Of a stretch of 64,000 nt of DNA, positions 18,013-26,309 are shown piece by piece. Source of the DNA: Anaerocolumna sp. AGMB13020 (GTDB taxonomy: Bacteria > Bacillota > Clostridia > Lachnospirales > Lachnospiraceae). The notes below the pieces were generated by a model. It saw only the letters and a program-made list of their open reading frames with translations. It ran no database searches and was not told the DNA's origin. The stretch spans positions 2,664,001-2,728,000 of the forward strand of contig NZ_CP136910.1 in assembly GCF_033100115.1 (NCBI RefSeq), read 5' to 3'. Position 1 is the first letter of the stretch. Each line of letters opens with the position of its first letter. The position numbers were made by a program, and so were the translations under genes.

Positions 18013-18459
18013 TTATAGTTCACTTACCTTAACCTTTAATTCGGCTGTTACCTGAGGATGCAGCTTAACAGGTACTGTATGTGTCCCGATTGTCTTAATT
18101 GGATCGTTAATCTGTAGTTTCTTCTTATCAATATCCAGACTGTACTGTGTCTTTAACTCCTGGGCAATTTCTTTTGAGGAGATGGAGCCGAAGGTTCTTC
18201 CGCCTTCTCCTGTCTTTATCTTAAGTTCCAGGGTCTTGCTTTCCAGATCTCTGGCAAGAACCTTTGCTTCTTCCAGGATTTCTTTCTGCTTCTTCTCTTC
18301 TGCCGCTTTCTGAAGCTTTAAGTCATTCAGATTCTTGGCATTGGCCTCAAGACCCACCTTTTTGGGAAGTATGAAATTTCTGGCATAGCCATCACTGACA
18401 TTAACCAGCTCCCCTTTCTTACCTAATGCTTTTACATCCTGTAATAATATAATCTGCAT
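18013..18459 (-). CDS. rplI: 50S ribosomal protein L9
   Basis: 148 residues from ATG 18459, which has GGAGG at 7 bases; the track-length start at 18486 lacks it and would add residues not found in L9. The N-terminal domain MQIILLQDVKALGKKGELVNVSDGYARNFILPKK is textbook L9. The long connecting helix (about 42-75) and the C-terminal domain with GGRTFGSISSKEIAQ follow. L9 sits at the L1 stalk base and helps maintain reading frame. It follows gdpP by 36 bases. Confidence 0.97.
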   Translation of the reverse strand: MQIILLQDVKALGKKGELVNVSDGYARNFILPKKVGLEANAKNLNDLKLQKAAEEKKQKEILEEAKVLARDLESKTLELKIKTGEGGRTFGSISSKEIAQELKTQYSLDIDKKKLQINDPIKTIGTHTVPVKLHPQVTAELKVKVSEL

Positions 18460-18495
18460 AATTAAGCCTCCTTCAAACATTCTCATTGTGTTACT

Positions 18496-20553
18496 TTATA
18501 ATTCGCCTTCCTTTTTCATACCAGAAAGTGTTGTCTTTAAATTATATACTGCCTCTGATAAAGTACAACCTGTAAATTGGGCTCCGGCAACACTCATATG
18601 TCCGCCTCCGCCAAGCCTTTCCATAATCAGCTGTACGTTCACTTCATCGATTGATCTGGCACTTAAATATATCTTATCATTAAATTCTGTAAAAACAAAG
18701 GAAGCACGGATATTCGTTATATTTAACAGTTCATTGGCAACCTGGGCTGCCAGAACCGTGGGACTGCTTAGCCCGGCACCGTTACATACCGTCAAGGCAT
18801 AATGCTCCATATAGACTTCTGTTGCGCTGATGGCCTCTGCCTTTGCTTTATATTCATCCATATCACTGCGGAAAGCTTTTCTGATACGGGTCACATCTGC
18901 ACCGCTTCTTCTTAAAAACGCAGCGGCTTCAAAAGTCCTTACACCTGTTTTGGTCAGAAAATTGTTGGTATCTATCATTACACCGGCATACATGGCATCT
19001 GCCTCCACCTGTTTCAGCCTTAACCCGTCACCGATATACTGAAGAATTTCAGCAACCATTTCACAGGAAGAAGAGGCATAGGGCTCAATATAAGAAAGTA
19101 CGGCATTTTCTATGGCTTCACCAGTCTGCCTATGATGATCCAGAATTACAATTGTTCTGGTTAATCCCAGTAATTCCTTACATTCCGTATAGCTTGGCCG
19201 GTTGACATCCACAACTACCAGAAGGGTATTGTTATCTACAATGCCAATGGCCTGCTCACTTTTTAAGAACATATCATCTTCATAATCCGGGTTGTTGATG
19301 AATCTGGTCATCAGTGGTCTTACTGAGGTAGTAACCTCATTGATTACAATATGGGCTTTCTTGTTTAAGGTCTTTGCAATACGATAGATACCGATGGCAG
19401 CACCAAAGGAGTCCACATCACCAATTGCATGACCCATTATCACAACCTTGTCCTTTGCTTCCACAAACTCCTTCAAAGCATGGGCTTTTACTCTGGCCTT
19501 TACCCTGGTGCTCTTCTCAAGCTGGATGCTCTTACCGCCGTAATAAGATATCTTGTCACCATCCTTGACAACCGCCTGGTCACCTCCGCGTCCAAGTGCC
19601 AGATCAATAGCCGCTCTGGCATATTCATAACCTGCCTGGTAGGATTCTGTATTGACACCCAGTCCGATACTGATGGTTACAGACATTTCATTTCCTATGT
19701 TAATGGTTCTTACTTCCTCTAACAGATTAAACTTATTATTCTGGAGCTGTGCCAGATACTTAAATTTAAATACAAAAATATATTTGTCCTTTTCCATCTT
19801 CTTTACGATGGCATCAATACTCTGCATATACTTATTAATCTTACGGTCTACTAATGCTACCAGCAGTGATCTTCTTACTTCATCGATACTTTCAAGTGCT
19901 TCCTCATAATTGTCAATATACAAAAGTCCCGTTATCATCTTTTGATCCTGGTTTAAGCGGGCCAGGGATTTAATCTCTGTCTCATCATATATATACATAC
20001 CTATGAGGCTGTTGGAATCGTCTCCATTGCCCTCTTCCGCAATATCCCAGCCCTGGTCATCAAAAAAGCTGTTAGCAGTTATCTTACGCAGAAGTATTCG
20101 ATAGGCAAAATTACCTTTCGTCAGATGAATAACCTGATCCTGGACATCCACCGGCAATACCGCATCCGTTATCTCCGGAAAAATCTTGGAAATGTTCTTT
20201 TTCGCCAGCTTTTCATCGCCTACCACTTCAAGAAATTCATTGTTTCCCCACAAAAGCCTTCCCTGACAGTCCAGTACTCCGTATGGCAGTGCCATATCCT
20301 TTAGCAGTTGTTTCTGTACCTGTCCGTAGTCAGCGGCAAAACGCACAATATCACCAAGGATACCGGGTCTTTTAAAAAAGTATAATGCCATGGCTATAAT
20401 GATATACACAACAACAAAGCCGTTCATCATCATGCCGGCTTTTTTATCTGCTAGGTTTATTCCGATATCCATGATTATTAAAAGCAAAGACAGAAAAAGC
20501 GGCCATCTTAGATAGGACTGCAGCGCACCTTTTACTTTAACTTTCTTTTTCAT
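18496..20553 (-). CDS. gdpP: Cyclic-di-AMP phosphodiesterase GdpP
   Basis: 685 residues. GdpP hydrolyses c-di-AMP and so controls potassium and wall homeostasis. Two N-terminal transmembrane segments (about 15-60) are followed by a PAS-like region, then a degenerate GGDEF domain (KMITGLLYIDNYEEALESID through IGLGVNTESYQ). The DHH domain shows GHAIGDVDSFGAAIG and VILDHHRQTG. The DHHA1 domain ends with GGGGHMSVAGAQ. The catalytic metal ligands in GDVDS and DHH are present. AAGGATGAAGG precedes the ATG. First gene of gdpP-rplI-dnaB. Confidence 0.95.
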   Translation of the reverse strand: MKKKVKVKGALQSYLRWPLFLSLLLIIMDIGINLADKKAGMMMNGFVVVYIIIAMALYFFKRPGILGDIVRFAADYGQVQKQLLKDMALPYGVLDCQGRLLWGNNEFLEVVGDEKLAKKNISKIFPEITDAVLPVDVQDQVIHLTKGNFAYRILLRKITANSFFDDQGWDIAEEGNGDDSNSLIGMYIYDETEIKSLARLNQDQKMITGLLYIDNYEEALESIDEVRRSLLVALVDRKINKYMQSIDAIVKKMEKDKYIFVFKFKYLAQLQNNKFNLLEEVRTINIGNEMSVTISIGLGVNTESYQAGYEYARAAIDLALGRGGDQAVVKDGDKISYYGGKSIQLEKSTRVKARVKAHALKEFVEAKDKVVIMGHAIGDVDSFGAAIGIYRIAKTLNKKAHIVINEVTTSVRPLMTRFINNPDYEDDMFLKSEQAIGIVDNNTLLVVVDVNRPSYTECKELLGLTRTIVILDHHRQTGEAIENAVLSYIEPYASSSCEMVAEILQYIGDGLRLKQVEADAMYAGVMIDTNNFLTKTGVRTFEAAAFLRRSGADVTRIRKAFRSDMDEYKAKAEAISATEVYMEHYALTVCNGAGLSSPTVLAAQVANELLNITNIRASFVFTEFNDKIYLSARSIDEVNVQLIMERLGGGGHMSVAGAQFTGCTLSEAVYNLKTTLSGMKKEGEL

Positions 20554-20725
20554 TTTCCTTCATCCTTTTTATTGATGCACAATGGCACAAGCGTATCCTA
20601 GTTTATTTAGTATTGTACATTATACCATTTCTATTATAATAATAAAAGAGTTTTTTGAATTTAGGTAGTGGATGACAGACGGAAGGGTGGTTGTGGTGAC
20701 GAATGGGAGGCTGTGGCTGTGGACG
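20554..20725. other. Non-coding upstream flank of gdpP
   Basis: AT-rich bases followed by a GT-rich stretch leading into the large palindrome. Frames over it encode nothing recognisable. Confidence 0.4.
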
Positions 20726-20955
20726 ATGATTTGTGCTTCTGTTTATGCGTTTTGCTGTTCGAGAACCCATATTCCACTAAAGTGCCAGTAACTGTTCCTG
20801 GCAGGTAAGTCAGTGCCAAACTCGCTGGAAAGCTTTGGCCGCGGCAGGTTGTGCTGCTCAAACAGTGGCACTGGCTTACCTAGTCGCAGTTTCTGCCACT
20901 TAAGTGTCCTATGGGACCTCTCAATGCAAAACTCCTAAACAGAAGCACAAATCAT
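20726..20955. repeat. 230-bp imperfect palindrome with perfect 20-bp ends
   Basis: The terminal 20 bases, 20726-20745 (ATGATTTGTGCTTCTGTTTA), are an exact reverse complement of 20936-20955. The arms continue to pair with mismatches nearly to the centre (about 20840): GTTTTGC, CCCATA, CACT.AAGTG, CAG.AACTG, GGTAAG.CAGTGCCA all recur on the opposite arm. As RNA or single-stranded DNA it would fold into one long hairpin. No coding content, no transposase and no obvious target duplication. It could be a MITE-like element. Confidence 0.8.
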
Positions 20956-21444
20956 CTGGTTACAGAATACTGTTTGCCTGACAGATTTCGTTTTAATACT
21001 TTTTTACTTTATTTGGTAACGCACATAAATTTTAATAGCAGCCATTAGGTTCCTTTCAAAACATATGGCACCTATTAATGCTTCATATTCTATATTTTTT
21101 TCTATTTTTAATAAGGCCCGTAATCAGGCTTGTTTCTGCAAAGAGTAAATTGATGATGAATTATCATAAGATTTTTCTCCATAAGCTATAACATAAAATA
21201 ATAAATCCTGGCTGATTTATACTCCACATCTAATCTGTTACATACTCTTTTATTCCTTCTCAGTATAATGTGCTGAGTGTTTATGCTTAATTTGCTATTA
21301 TTTACCTATATATTCTTTGCCTTCTGTATCTTGGTTGCAATATATACTTACCTTCCCATTTTGTATGCTAAACTATTCATATTCATTTTCAAAACGCCTA
21401 TGTATTTTCTAGTTTGCATACATAGCATTAAATAATTCAATCAT
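20956..21444. other. AT-rich non-coding stretch
   Basis: No reading frame of interest, RNA gene or strong hairpin seen. Base composition is lower in GC than the flanking genes. Confidence 0.45.
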
Positions 21445-21514
21445 AAAAACTCCTTTAACGCCTATATTTTTTGTGTTTTGTAAACCCCTAAATAAGATAA
21501 CGTAGGAGTTTTTT
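21445..21514. repeat. Inverted repeat with T tract
   Basis: AAAAACTCCT (21445-21454) pairs with AGGAGTTTTT (21504-21513). The right arm is followed by more T, so it resembles a long-loop terminator, but no gene precedes it. Confidence 0.5.
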
Positions 21515-21519
21515 AAGCT

Positions 21520-21596
21520 AAAGCTAACCGGTAATTTATTTTATGGTGATGCAATTAATACCGGTTAGCTTTTATGATTTCATAAAAGTAACCGGT
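21520..21596. repeat. Overlapping, mutually exclusive palindromes
   Basis: Hairpin 1 pairs AAAGCTAACCGGTA (21520-21533) with TACCGGTTAGCTTT (21559-21572). Hairpin 2 uses part of the same right arm: ACCGGTTA-G-CTTTTATGA (21560-21577) pairs with TCATAAAAGTAACCGGT (21580-21596). Both cannot form at once. Confidence 0.75.
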
Positions 21597-21907
21597 ATTC
21601 GGTATTAATAAAAATAATGATGGTATCTTAAAATAGAAAATATGAAAGTAGGTTTCTTTTGTTTTAGGGTAAGATACCCCCATAACAGGAACATTCAAAA
21701 AGCTCTTTCCATTCAAAAACAGGCTATTTGCAGAAAATAGAAAGGACGAATACGCCTATGGAAAGGTATTAGAAGTCCTTTTCTCTGGAAATTTTGTGCT
21801 ATATTTTAAAACAGATTGTTTGAGCGCAGTGAACTGCTTCCCGTCAAGTAGACAATTAAAAAAATATAAATCTTTCTGCCAGTAAAGGATAACTTACTGG
21901 CAGTTTT

Positions 21908-22813
21908 TTATGCTGCCTGTAGATATAACTCATGTTTCTCCATCGGAGTTAATACACCTAGATTTCTTTGTAAGCGTTTATTGTTATAGTATTTCATATA
22001 TTTCTCGATCATTTCAACAACTGCTTTCTTACTCGTAAAACGTTTTCCATAATAACGCTCTCTTTTAATAATTCCCCAAAACCCTTCCATTGGCCCATTG
22101 TCAATGCACTTTGCCACTCTTGACATACTCTGAGTCATTCCTGCTGATTCAACTTTTGAACGGAAAATCCTGTTTGTATATTGAAATCCTCTGTCACTAT
22201 GAAATAGTGGGCAAACACCTGGGTTGGTCTCAATCGCAGCATCAAATGTATCAAAGACTAACGAATTATTGTTGTTGTCACGAATGATGTACGATACAAT
22301 CCGACGGTCATACAAATCAAATATGGCGCTAAGATAGACCTTATGCTTTTCGATGCCAATGTAATAGTGAAATTCAGTTACATCGGTAAGCCATTTCCTG
22401 TTGGGTGCATCCGCTTTAAACTCGCGGTTGAGTAAATTTTCTGCTATGTAGTATGGGTTTACTGCTTGTCTTGTACATCCATTACTAGAGTACTTGATTG
22501 TTGATTTTATATTCCGATTCCGGCAGATTCTCAATACGCGTTTATCATTTACTTTTATATCATGATACCGTTCCAGGTCATCCCGGATTCTTCGATACCC
22601 TTTATCTGGGGATTCCTCATGGATCCGTTCAATGATATCTGCTATGCGCCTGTTTTCGGTTTCGCATGCGGGGATATTCCTGTTTATCCACTTATAGTAT
22701 GCAGAGCGGGAAATACCACCAAGCTTACATAAAGCATGTATAGGATAGCCGTATTTTTCGTTTTCCTCTTTGATTGCCTGGTAAATACTTTCATGGCGAA
22801 TCAGGCTTAATAC
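21908..22813 (-). CDS. IS3-family transposase OrfB (DDE domain)
   Basis: The frame is open from about 22813 through a region lacking ATG/GTG/TTG, consistent with synthesis as an OrfA-OrfB fusion after a -1 frameshift. The slippery run is TTAAAAAAACTC near 22836, ahead of the orfA stop at 22807. The N-terminal part reads YGYPIHALCKLGGISRSAYYKW and the HTH_21 region SPDKGYRRIRDDLE. The rve core shows WLTDVTEF (first Asp), LFHSDRGFQYTN (second Asp) and NGPMEGFWGIIKRE (Glu). The catalytic triad is complete. Confidence 0.82.
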   Translation of the reverse strand, partial: VLSLIRHESIYQAIKEENEKYGYPIHALCKLGGISRSAYYKWINRNIPACETENRRIADIIERIHEESPDKGYRRIRDDLERYHDIKVNDKRVLRICRNRNIKSTIKYSSNGCTRQAVNPYYIAENLLNREFKADAPNRKWLTDVTEFHYYIGIEKHKVYLSAIFDLYDRRIVSYIIRDNNNNSLVFDTFDAAIETNPGVCPLFHSDRGFQYTNRIFRSKVESAGMTQSMSRVAKCIDNGPMEGFWGIIKRERYYGKRFTSKKAVVEMIEKYMKYYNNKRLQRNLGVLTPMEKHELYLQAA

Positions 22814-23486
22814 CGCCTCCTTTCTATCTCCTCGAGTTTTTTTAAGAAGGATACCTCCATTTCGGCTCGTTCTTTTTCTGCTCTCAAAATCTTGTTTTCA
22901 GCCCGGAGTTTCTCTAACTCGTTCATTTGTTCTTTCGATTTCCTTTTTCCACGACTATCATTTAAAGCTTCAACTCCATCTGATTCATATTTAATGGTGT
23001 AATTGCGTGCCTGCTGATAGGATATCTGGTGTTTTTCTGCTGTTTCTCTATAATTGTGATTATGTGCAATACAATACTGTACTATTTCCACTCGCTCATC
23101 AAATGTGGTGTTTCTACCTTTGGTCATGATACGGCCTCCTGTTCCGGAAGCTTTCAGCTTCTCATGACCATTATACTTCAAAATCCAGTTTCGTAGTTGG
23201 GATGATGAACGAATTCCATATTTTCTGCAGAGTTCAGAATAGGAACCCTTACCATTTAGATAATCTAGTACAGCATTTTTTTTGTATCCGAAGAATAAGC
23301 GGTATTCTGGGAAGTAGTAATAAGACCTTCTTCTCCCAAAGATTGATATAAAGAAATCCACTCCAAAATGCGTGTCCCGCTGATACCTAATAACTGCGCT
23401 TCATGATTAGCAGAGGTCTTACCTGATAAATATCTTTGAACAATATTTATCTTTATTTCGAAAGAAAACTTAGCTTTTCTTCCCAT
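22807..23486 (-). pseudogene. IS3-family OrfA, split by a -1 frameshift at an A8 run
   Basis: Part 1 starts at ATG 23486 (GRKAKFSFEIKINIVQRYL, first HTH) and runs into a premature stop just after SDTKK. Part 2, in the -1 frame from the A8 run at 23276-23283, continues KKNAVLDYLNGKGSYSELCRKYG (second HTH), then a further HTH, then a leucine-zipper-like coiled coil AENKILRAEKERAEMEVSFLKKLEEIE. A -1 slip on A8 would rejoin them as SDTKKNAVLDYL. Either the gene is inactivated by a single-base indel or the run is a second slippage site. Confidence 0.7.
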
Positions 23487-23720
23487 AAAAATATGCTTCC
23501 TCCTAAGTAACAAGTTTTTTATTATTTCACTTGTCTACTTAGAGGGAAGCATATCACAGCGAGTTATCTGTTTTAAAATATGTCCAGTACAAAATATTCA
23601 GAGGAATTAGGACTTCTTATACCTTGGAATTGAAGTATGAGCCTTTCTGTTTTCTGCAAATTGCCGTCCCCTTTTCATAACCCAGCCTTTTGCACCAGTC
23701 CTTCCATTACCTACCATAAA

Positions 23721-26075
23721 CTACCTATCGTCTTTTGACAAACGCAGCACTACAATTGAATGCCCGGGAAGAGTAATCTCTCCTGTTCCATTTGACAGTA
23801 CTACCGCTTCCTGTACAGGACTTATCTTTTTAGGTTCTTCAAAGCTGTTCATGTCATCCAATCCATAACCGGACATCATATAGCGGCTGCCTCTTAAATC
23901 AGTTTTTTCCTGGCCCTCAAGAGTTAGTGTGAAGGTGATGGGATTTTCCTTTACATTGACCATTTTGACGATATAATCACCGTTGTTATCTACGCTGGCG
24001 GTATAATAGAGTTCCTTAAGGATTGGCAGCTTATCTTCTGTTTCGTTCATTAAGACACCGTCTATATAGGTTTTTATCTTTCTGCCCTTTACTTCTAATT
24101 CCAGCTGATATTCTCTGTTATTCTCAACTACGAAGAAGGATTGTGTCAGACAGGAGCCTCTCCCCTTTACCATTGAGCTGACCAGACAATCCTGATTCTG
24201 CCAGCCTCCCAGTTCCCAGATGGCCCGGTTTTCTCTGTTTTCATAGCCGAAGCTGATCTCAAAGCCTCTGGTTCCGCTCTTTTTCTCTCCAATGAATTTT
24301 AAACGGTAGTGGCTTAATTTTGTATCAAATAACTCCAGCTGTTCTCCTTCTTTTAAAGCAGCTCCTTGGGCTTTTTTAATTTCTCCAGTGGTCATATCCT
24401 CGAAGATGATTTCACGGCAGTTTACCTCTGTATTTACTGCGGCGGAAATTATTAGCTTTCCGCTGAGAGGTCTATTTTCTTCTGCTGTTACGGACTCGGC
24501 AAAATTCTCTCCTGTGGTTTTTAACAGATAATCTCCCTGATTTGTCATGAAGAGTTTCTGTACATAGTAGTTAGCGGTTCCAAATACTTCATGGTTATTA
24601 AACCAGATCATATCCGGACGCCAGTTCACGTAGTCCGTATTGCAAAGCAGAGGTGCATAACAGGCTAGCCCCACTGCATGGGCATTCTTCTCAAGACCTG
24701 TCATAAAGGCTGCTTCTGCCAGAGCATTGTAGTAGGTGTTCCCCCAGCTTGCATATTCCCCCAGAAATACTTTGGGATCTTCTGCTTTAAAGGTATCATA
24801 TCTGTGATAATTGGCCAGAAACCATTCCGGAGACTGATAGTAATGCTCATCTACAAGGTCTGAACCATTTTCTCTGGCTGAGGTCCAACCCCTTTCATAT
24901 TCTTTTCCTGCTGCAAAAGGCCCTGAGGAATTTATTAATTTGATGTCGGGGTATTTCTCTCTTATGGCTTTATGGAAGTAGGTATAACGCTCAAAGAAGG
25001 GTTCTCCGATTTCCTCGTTTCCTATTCCTAGATACTCTAAATGAAAGGGTTCTTCATGTCCAAGTTCAGCTCTTATCTTACCCCACTCGGTCTCCTTATC
25101 ACCATTGGCAAATTCAATCAAGTCCAAAGCTTCCTGTATCCAGGGTCCAAGTTCCTCTATTGGTACCATTCTCTGGTGATGAGGATCATAGCCACCGGGC
25201 AGTACAGGTAAGGGTTTGGCACCGATGTCTTCACAGAACTGGAAGTATTCAAAGTATCCCAGCCCTAAAGTCTGATTATATCCCCAATTATTTCTTCTGG
25301 ACGGTCTTTCTTCCACTGGTCCAAGAGTATTCTTCCACCGGTAAAGGGAATCTCTGTCTTCACTGTCTAAGGAGCCGTCATGAACCAGGCAGCCGCCGGG
25401 AAATCTCATGAACTTTGGTTTGCAGTCTGCCAGGAGCTCTGCAATATCTGCTCTTAGACCATTCTTTCTGCCTTTATAGACATCTGCCGGGAACAGGGAT
25501 ATCATATCAAAATAGTATTTTCCGGTTTCTTGCATTTCTATCACAAGTCGTCCGGAATAATCTGTAGCTGTAGCAGTCAGGGTGCATTCATACTTCCTCC
25601 AGCCGTTGTTTTCGGGCTGCAGACTTCCTTCGGCAAGGACTTGTCCTTCTGCTCCTGTGAGTTTAATGACAACCGGCTTTTCTACCGCCGTTTCTGTCTT
25701 ACTATAACAGGAAAATTGGTAGATCTTTGCTTTTTCAAGGGGTATACCGGTATTAAAGCCTAGGTTCATAAAACCGGCACCATCACCGATTGCCTTGGCA
25801 GTAACAGTAAGATAATGAGGATTACGACTGTTTATGGGTGCTTTATCTTCAACCTCAAGTGTAACCTTTGCACCCTTCTTCTCAAGCTTTTCCCAGGCGG
25901 TCAACCCATGATATGCTTTGTTATCTATAGGGTCAAACTCAAAGGAACGGTTCTGAACCAGCTCTGCATACAAACCGCCATCAGCAGCGTGGTTTAAATC
26001 TTCAAAGAAAATACCATACAAATCTCCCAGTGGAGTAACTTTCTGACTGGTATCTATTTTTAGATGTTTCTGCAT
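23721..26075 (-). CDS. Alpha-L-arabinofuranosidase, GH51, large form
   Basis: 784 residues. It releases terminal alpha-L-arabinofuranosyl groups from arabinoxylan or arabinan. An N-terminal segment GDLYGIFFEDLNHAADGGLYAELVQNRSFEF is typical of long GH51 enzymes. A CBM4-like beta domain (about 70-200) is inserted. The barrel shows KFMRFPGGC, the acid/base Glu in LEYLGIGNEE and the nucleophile Glu in FLGEYASWG. A C-terminal beta domain follows. There is no signal peptide, so it acts on imported oligosaccharides. The ATG uses AGAGG at 5 bases supplied by the structured repeat. A different GH51 gene lies upstream. Confidence 0.9.
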   Translation of the reverse strand: MQKHLKIDTSQKVTPLGDLYGIFFEDLNHAADGGLYAELVQNRSFEFDPIDNKAYHGLTAWEKLEKKGAKVTLEVEDKAPINSRNPHYLTVTAKAIGDGAGFMNLGFNTGIPLEKAKIYQFSCYSKTETAVEKPVVIKLTGAEGQVLAEGSLQPENNGWRKYECTLTATATDYSGRLVIEMQETGKYYFDMISLFPADVYKGRKNGLRADIAELLADCKPKFMRFPGGCLVHDGSLDSEDRDSLYRWKNTLGPVEERPSRRNNWGYNQTLGLGYFEYFQFCEDIGAKPLPVLPGGYDPHHQRMVPIEELGPWIQEALDLIEFANGDKETEWGKIRAELGHEEPFHLEYLGIGNEEIGEPFFERYTYFHKAIREKYPDIKLINSSGPFAAGKEYERGWTSARENGSDLVDEHYYQSPEWFLANYHRYDTFKAEDPKVFLGEYASWGNTYYNALAEAAFMTGLEKNAHAVGLACYAPLLCNTDYVNWRPDMIWFNNHEVFGTANYYVQKLFMTNQGDYLLKTTGENFAESVTAEENRPLSGKLIISAAVNTEVNCREIIFEDMTTGEIKKAQGAALKEGEQLELFDTKLSHYRLKFIGEKKSGTRGFEISFGYENRENRAIWELGGWQNQDCLVSSMVKGRGSCLTQSFFVVENNREYQLELEVKGRKIKTYIDGVLMNETEDKLPILKELYYTASVDNNGDYIVKMVNVKENPITFTLTLEGQEKTDLRGSRYMMSGYGLDDMNSFEEPKKISPVQEAVVLSNGTGEITLPGHSIVVLRLSKDDR

Positions 26076-26077
26076 CT

Positions 26078-26172
26078 TAACCTCTATTCTTGCGCACGCT
26101 CTTTGTACATACCAAGTTTGTGGTGCGCAAGCACAAACTTGCGGTTGAAAAATTCATTCTCAACCTATCTTC
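26078..26172 (-). repeat. Dispersed structured repeat, copy B
   Basis: Same element as 11714-11808, including the perfect CAAGTTTGTG/CACAAACTTG stem and the AGAGGTTAA ribosome binding site just before an ATG. Differences between copies are scattered; paired positions are largely preserved. Confidence 0.8.
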
Positions 26173-26206
26173 CATCCCAGTGCTTTCACACATTTACATT
26201 TATTTT

Positions 26207-26256
26207 TTCCCATCCAAACCCAATATCTGTATAGGATATTTGTTTTTGGATGGGAA
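26207..26256. repeat. Strong hairpin between the two GH51 genes
   Basis: TTCCCATCCAAA (26207-26218) pairs perfectly with TTTGGATGGGAA (26245-26256), with an inner AATATC/GATATT stem. On the minus strand it is followed by A, not T, so it looks like an mRNA processing or stability hairpin rather than a terminator. Confidence 0.65.
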
Positions 26257-26309
26257 CTATTTTAAATCCGTCTATTAAGTTCTTGTTATCGCAATTATAC
26301 AGTTATTTA

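Larger units (their letters stand above)
21795..23591 (-). mobile_element. IS3-family (IS150-like) insertion sequence
   Basis: About 1.8 kb. The right end, read inward, is TGTACTGGACATATTTTAAAACAG, close to IS150-group termini; the left end is TGTGCT.ATATTTTAAAACAG with 4 bases missing. It encodes orfA with two HTH modules and orfB with the DDE transposase core in an overlapping -1 frame. I cannot identify a direct target duplication, and the inverted similarity extends past both ends, so the exact boundaries are uncertain. Confidence 0.75.
21722..23665. repeat. Extended inverted arms around the IS element
   Basis: Sequence 21722 to about 21875 is about 70-75% complementary by eye to about 23505 to 23665. 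Shared blocks include ATTTGCAGAAAA, AAGGTAT.AGAAGTCCT, ATATTTTAAAACAGAT, TGCTTCCC and AAGTAGACAA. Only the inner part is expected for IS ends. Confidence 0.7.

Noticed and set aside
20661..20861. 66-codon minus-strand frame in the 230-bp palindrome
   Set aside because: It spans half of the palindrome, has no ribosome binding site and has no protein-like pattern.
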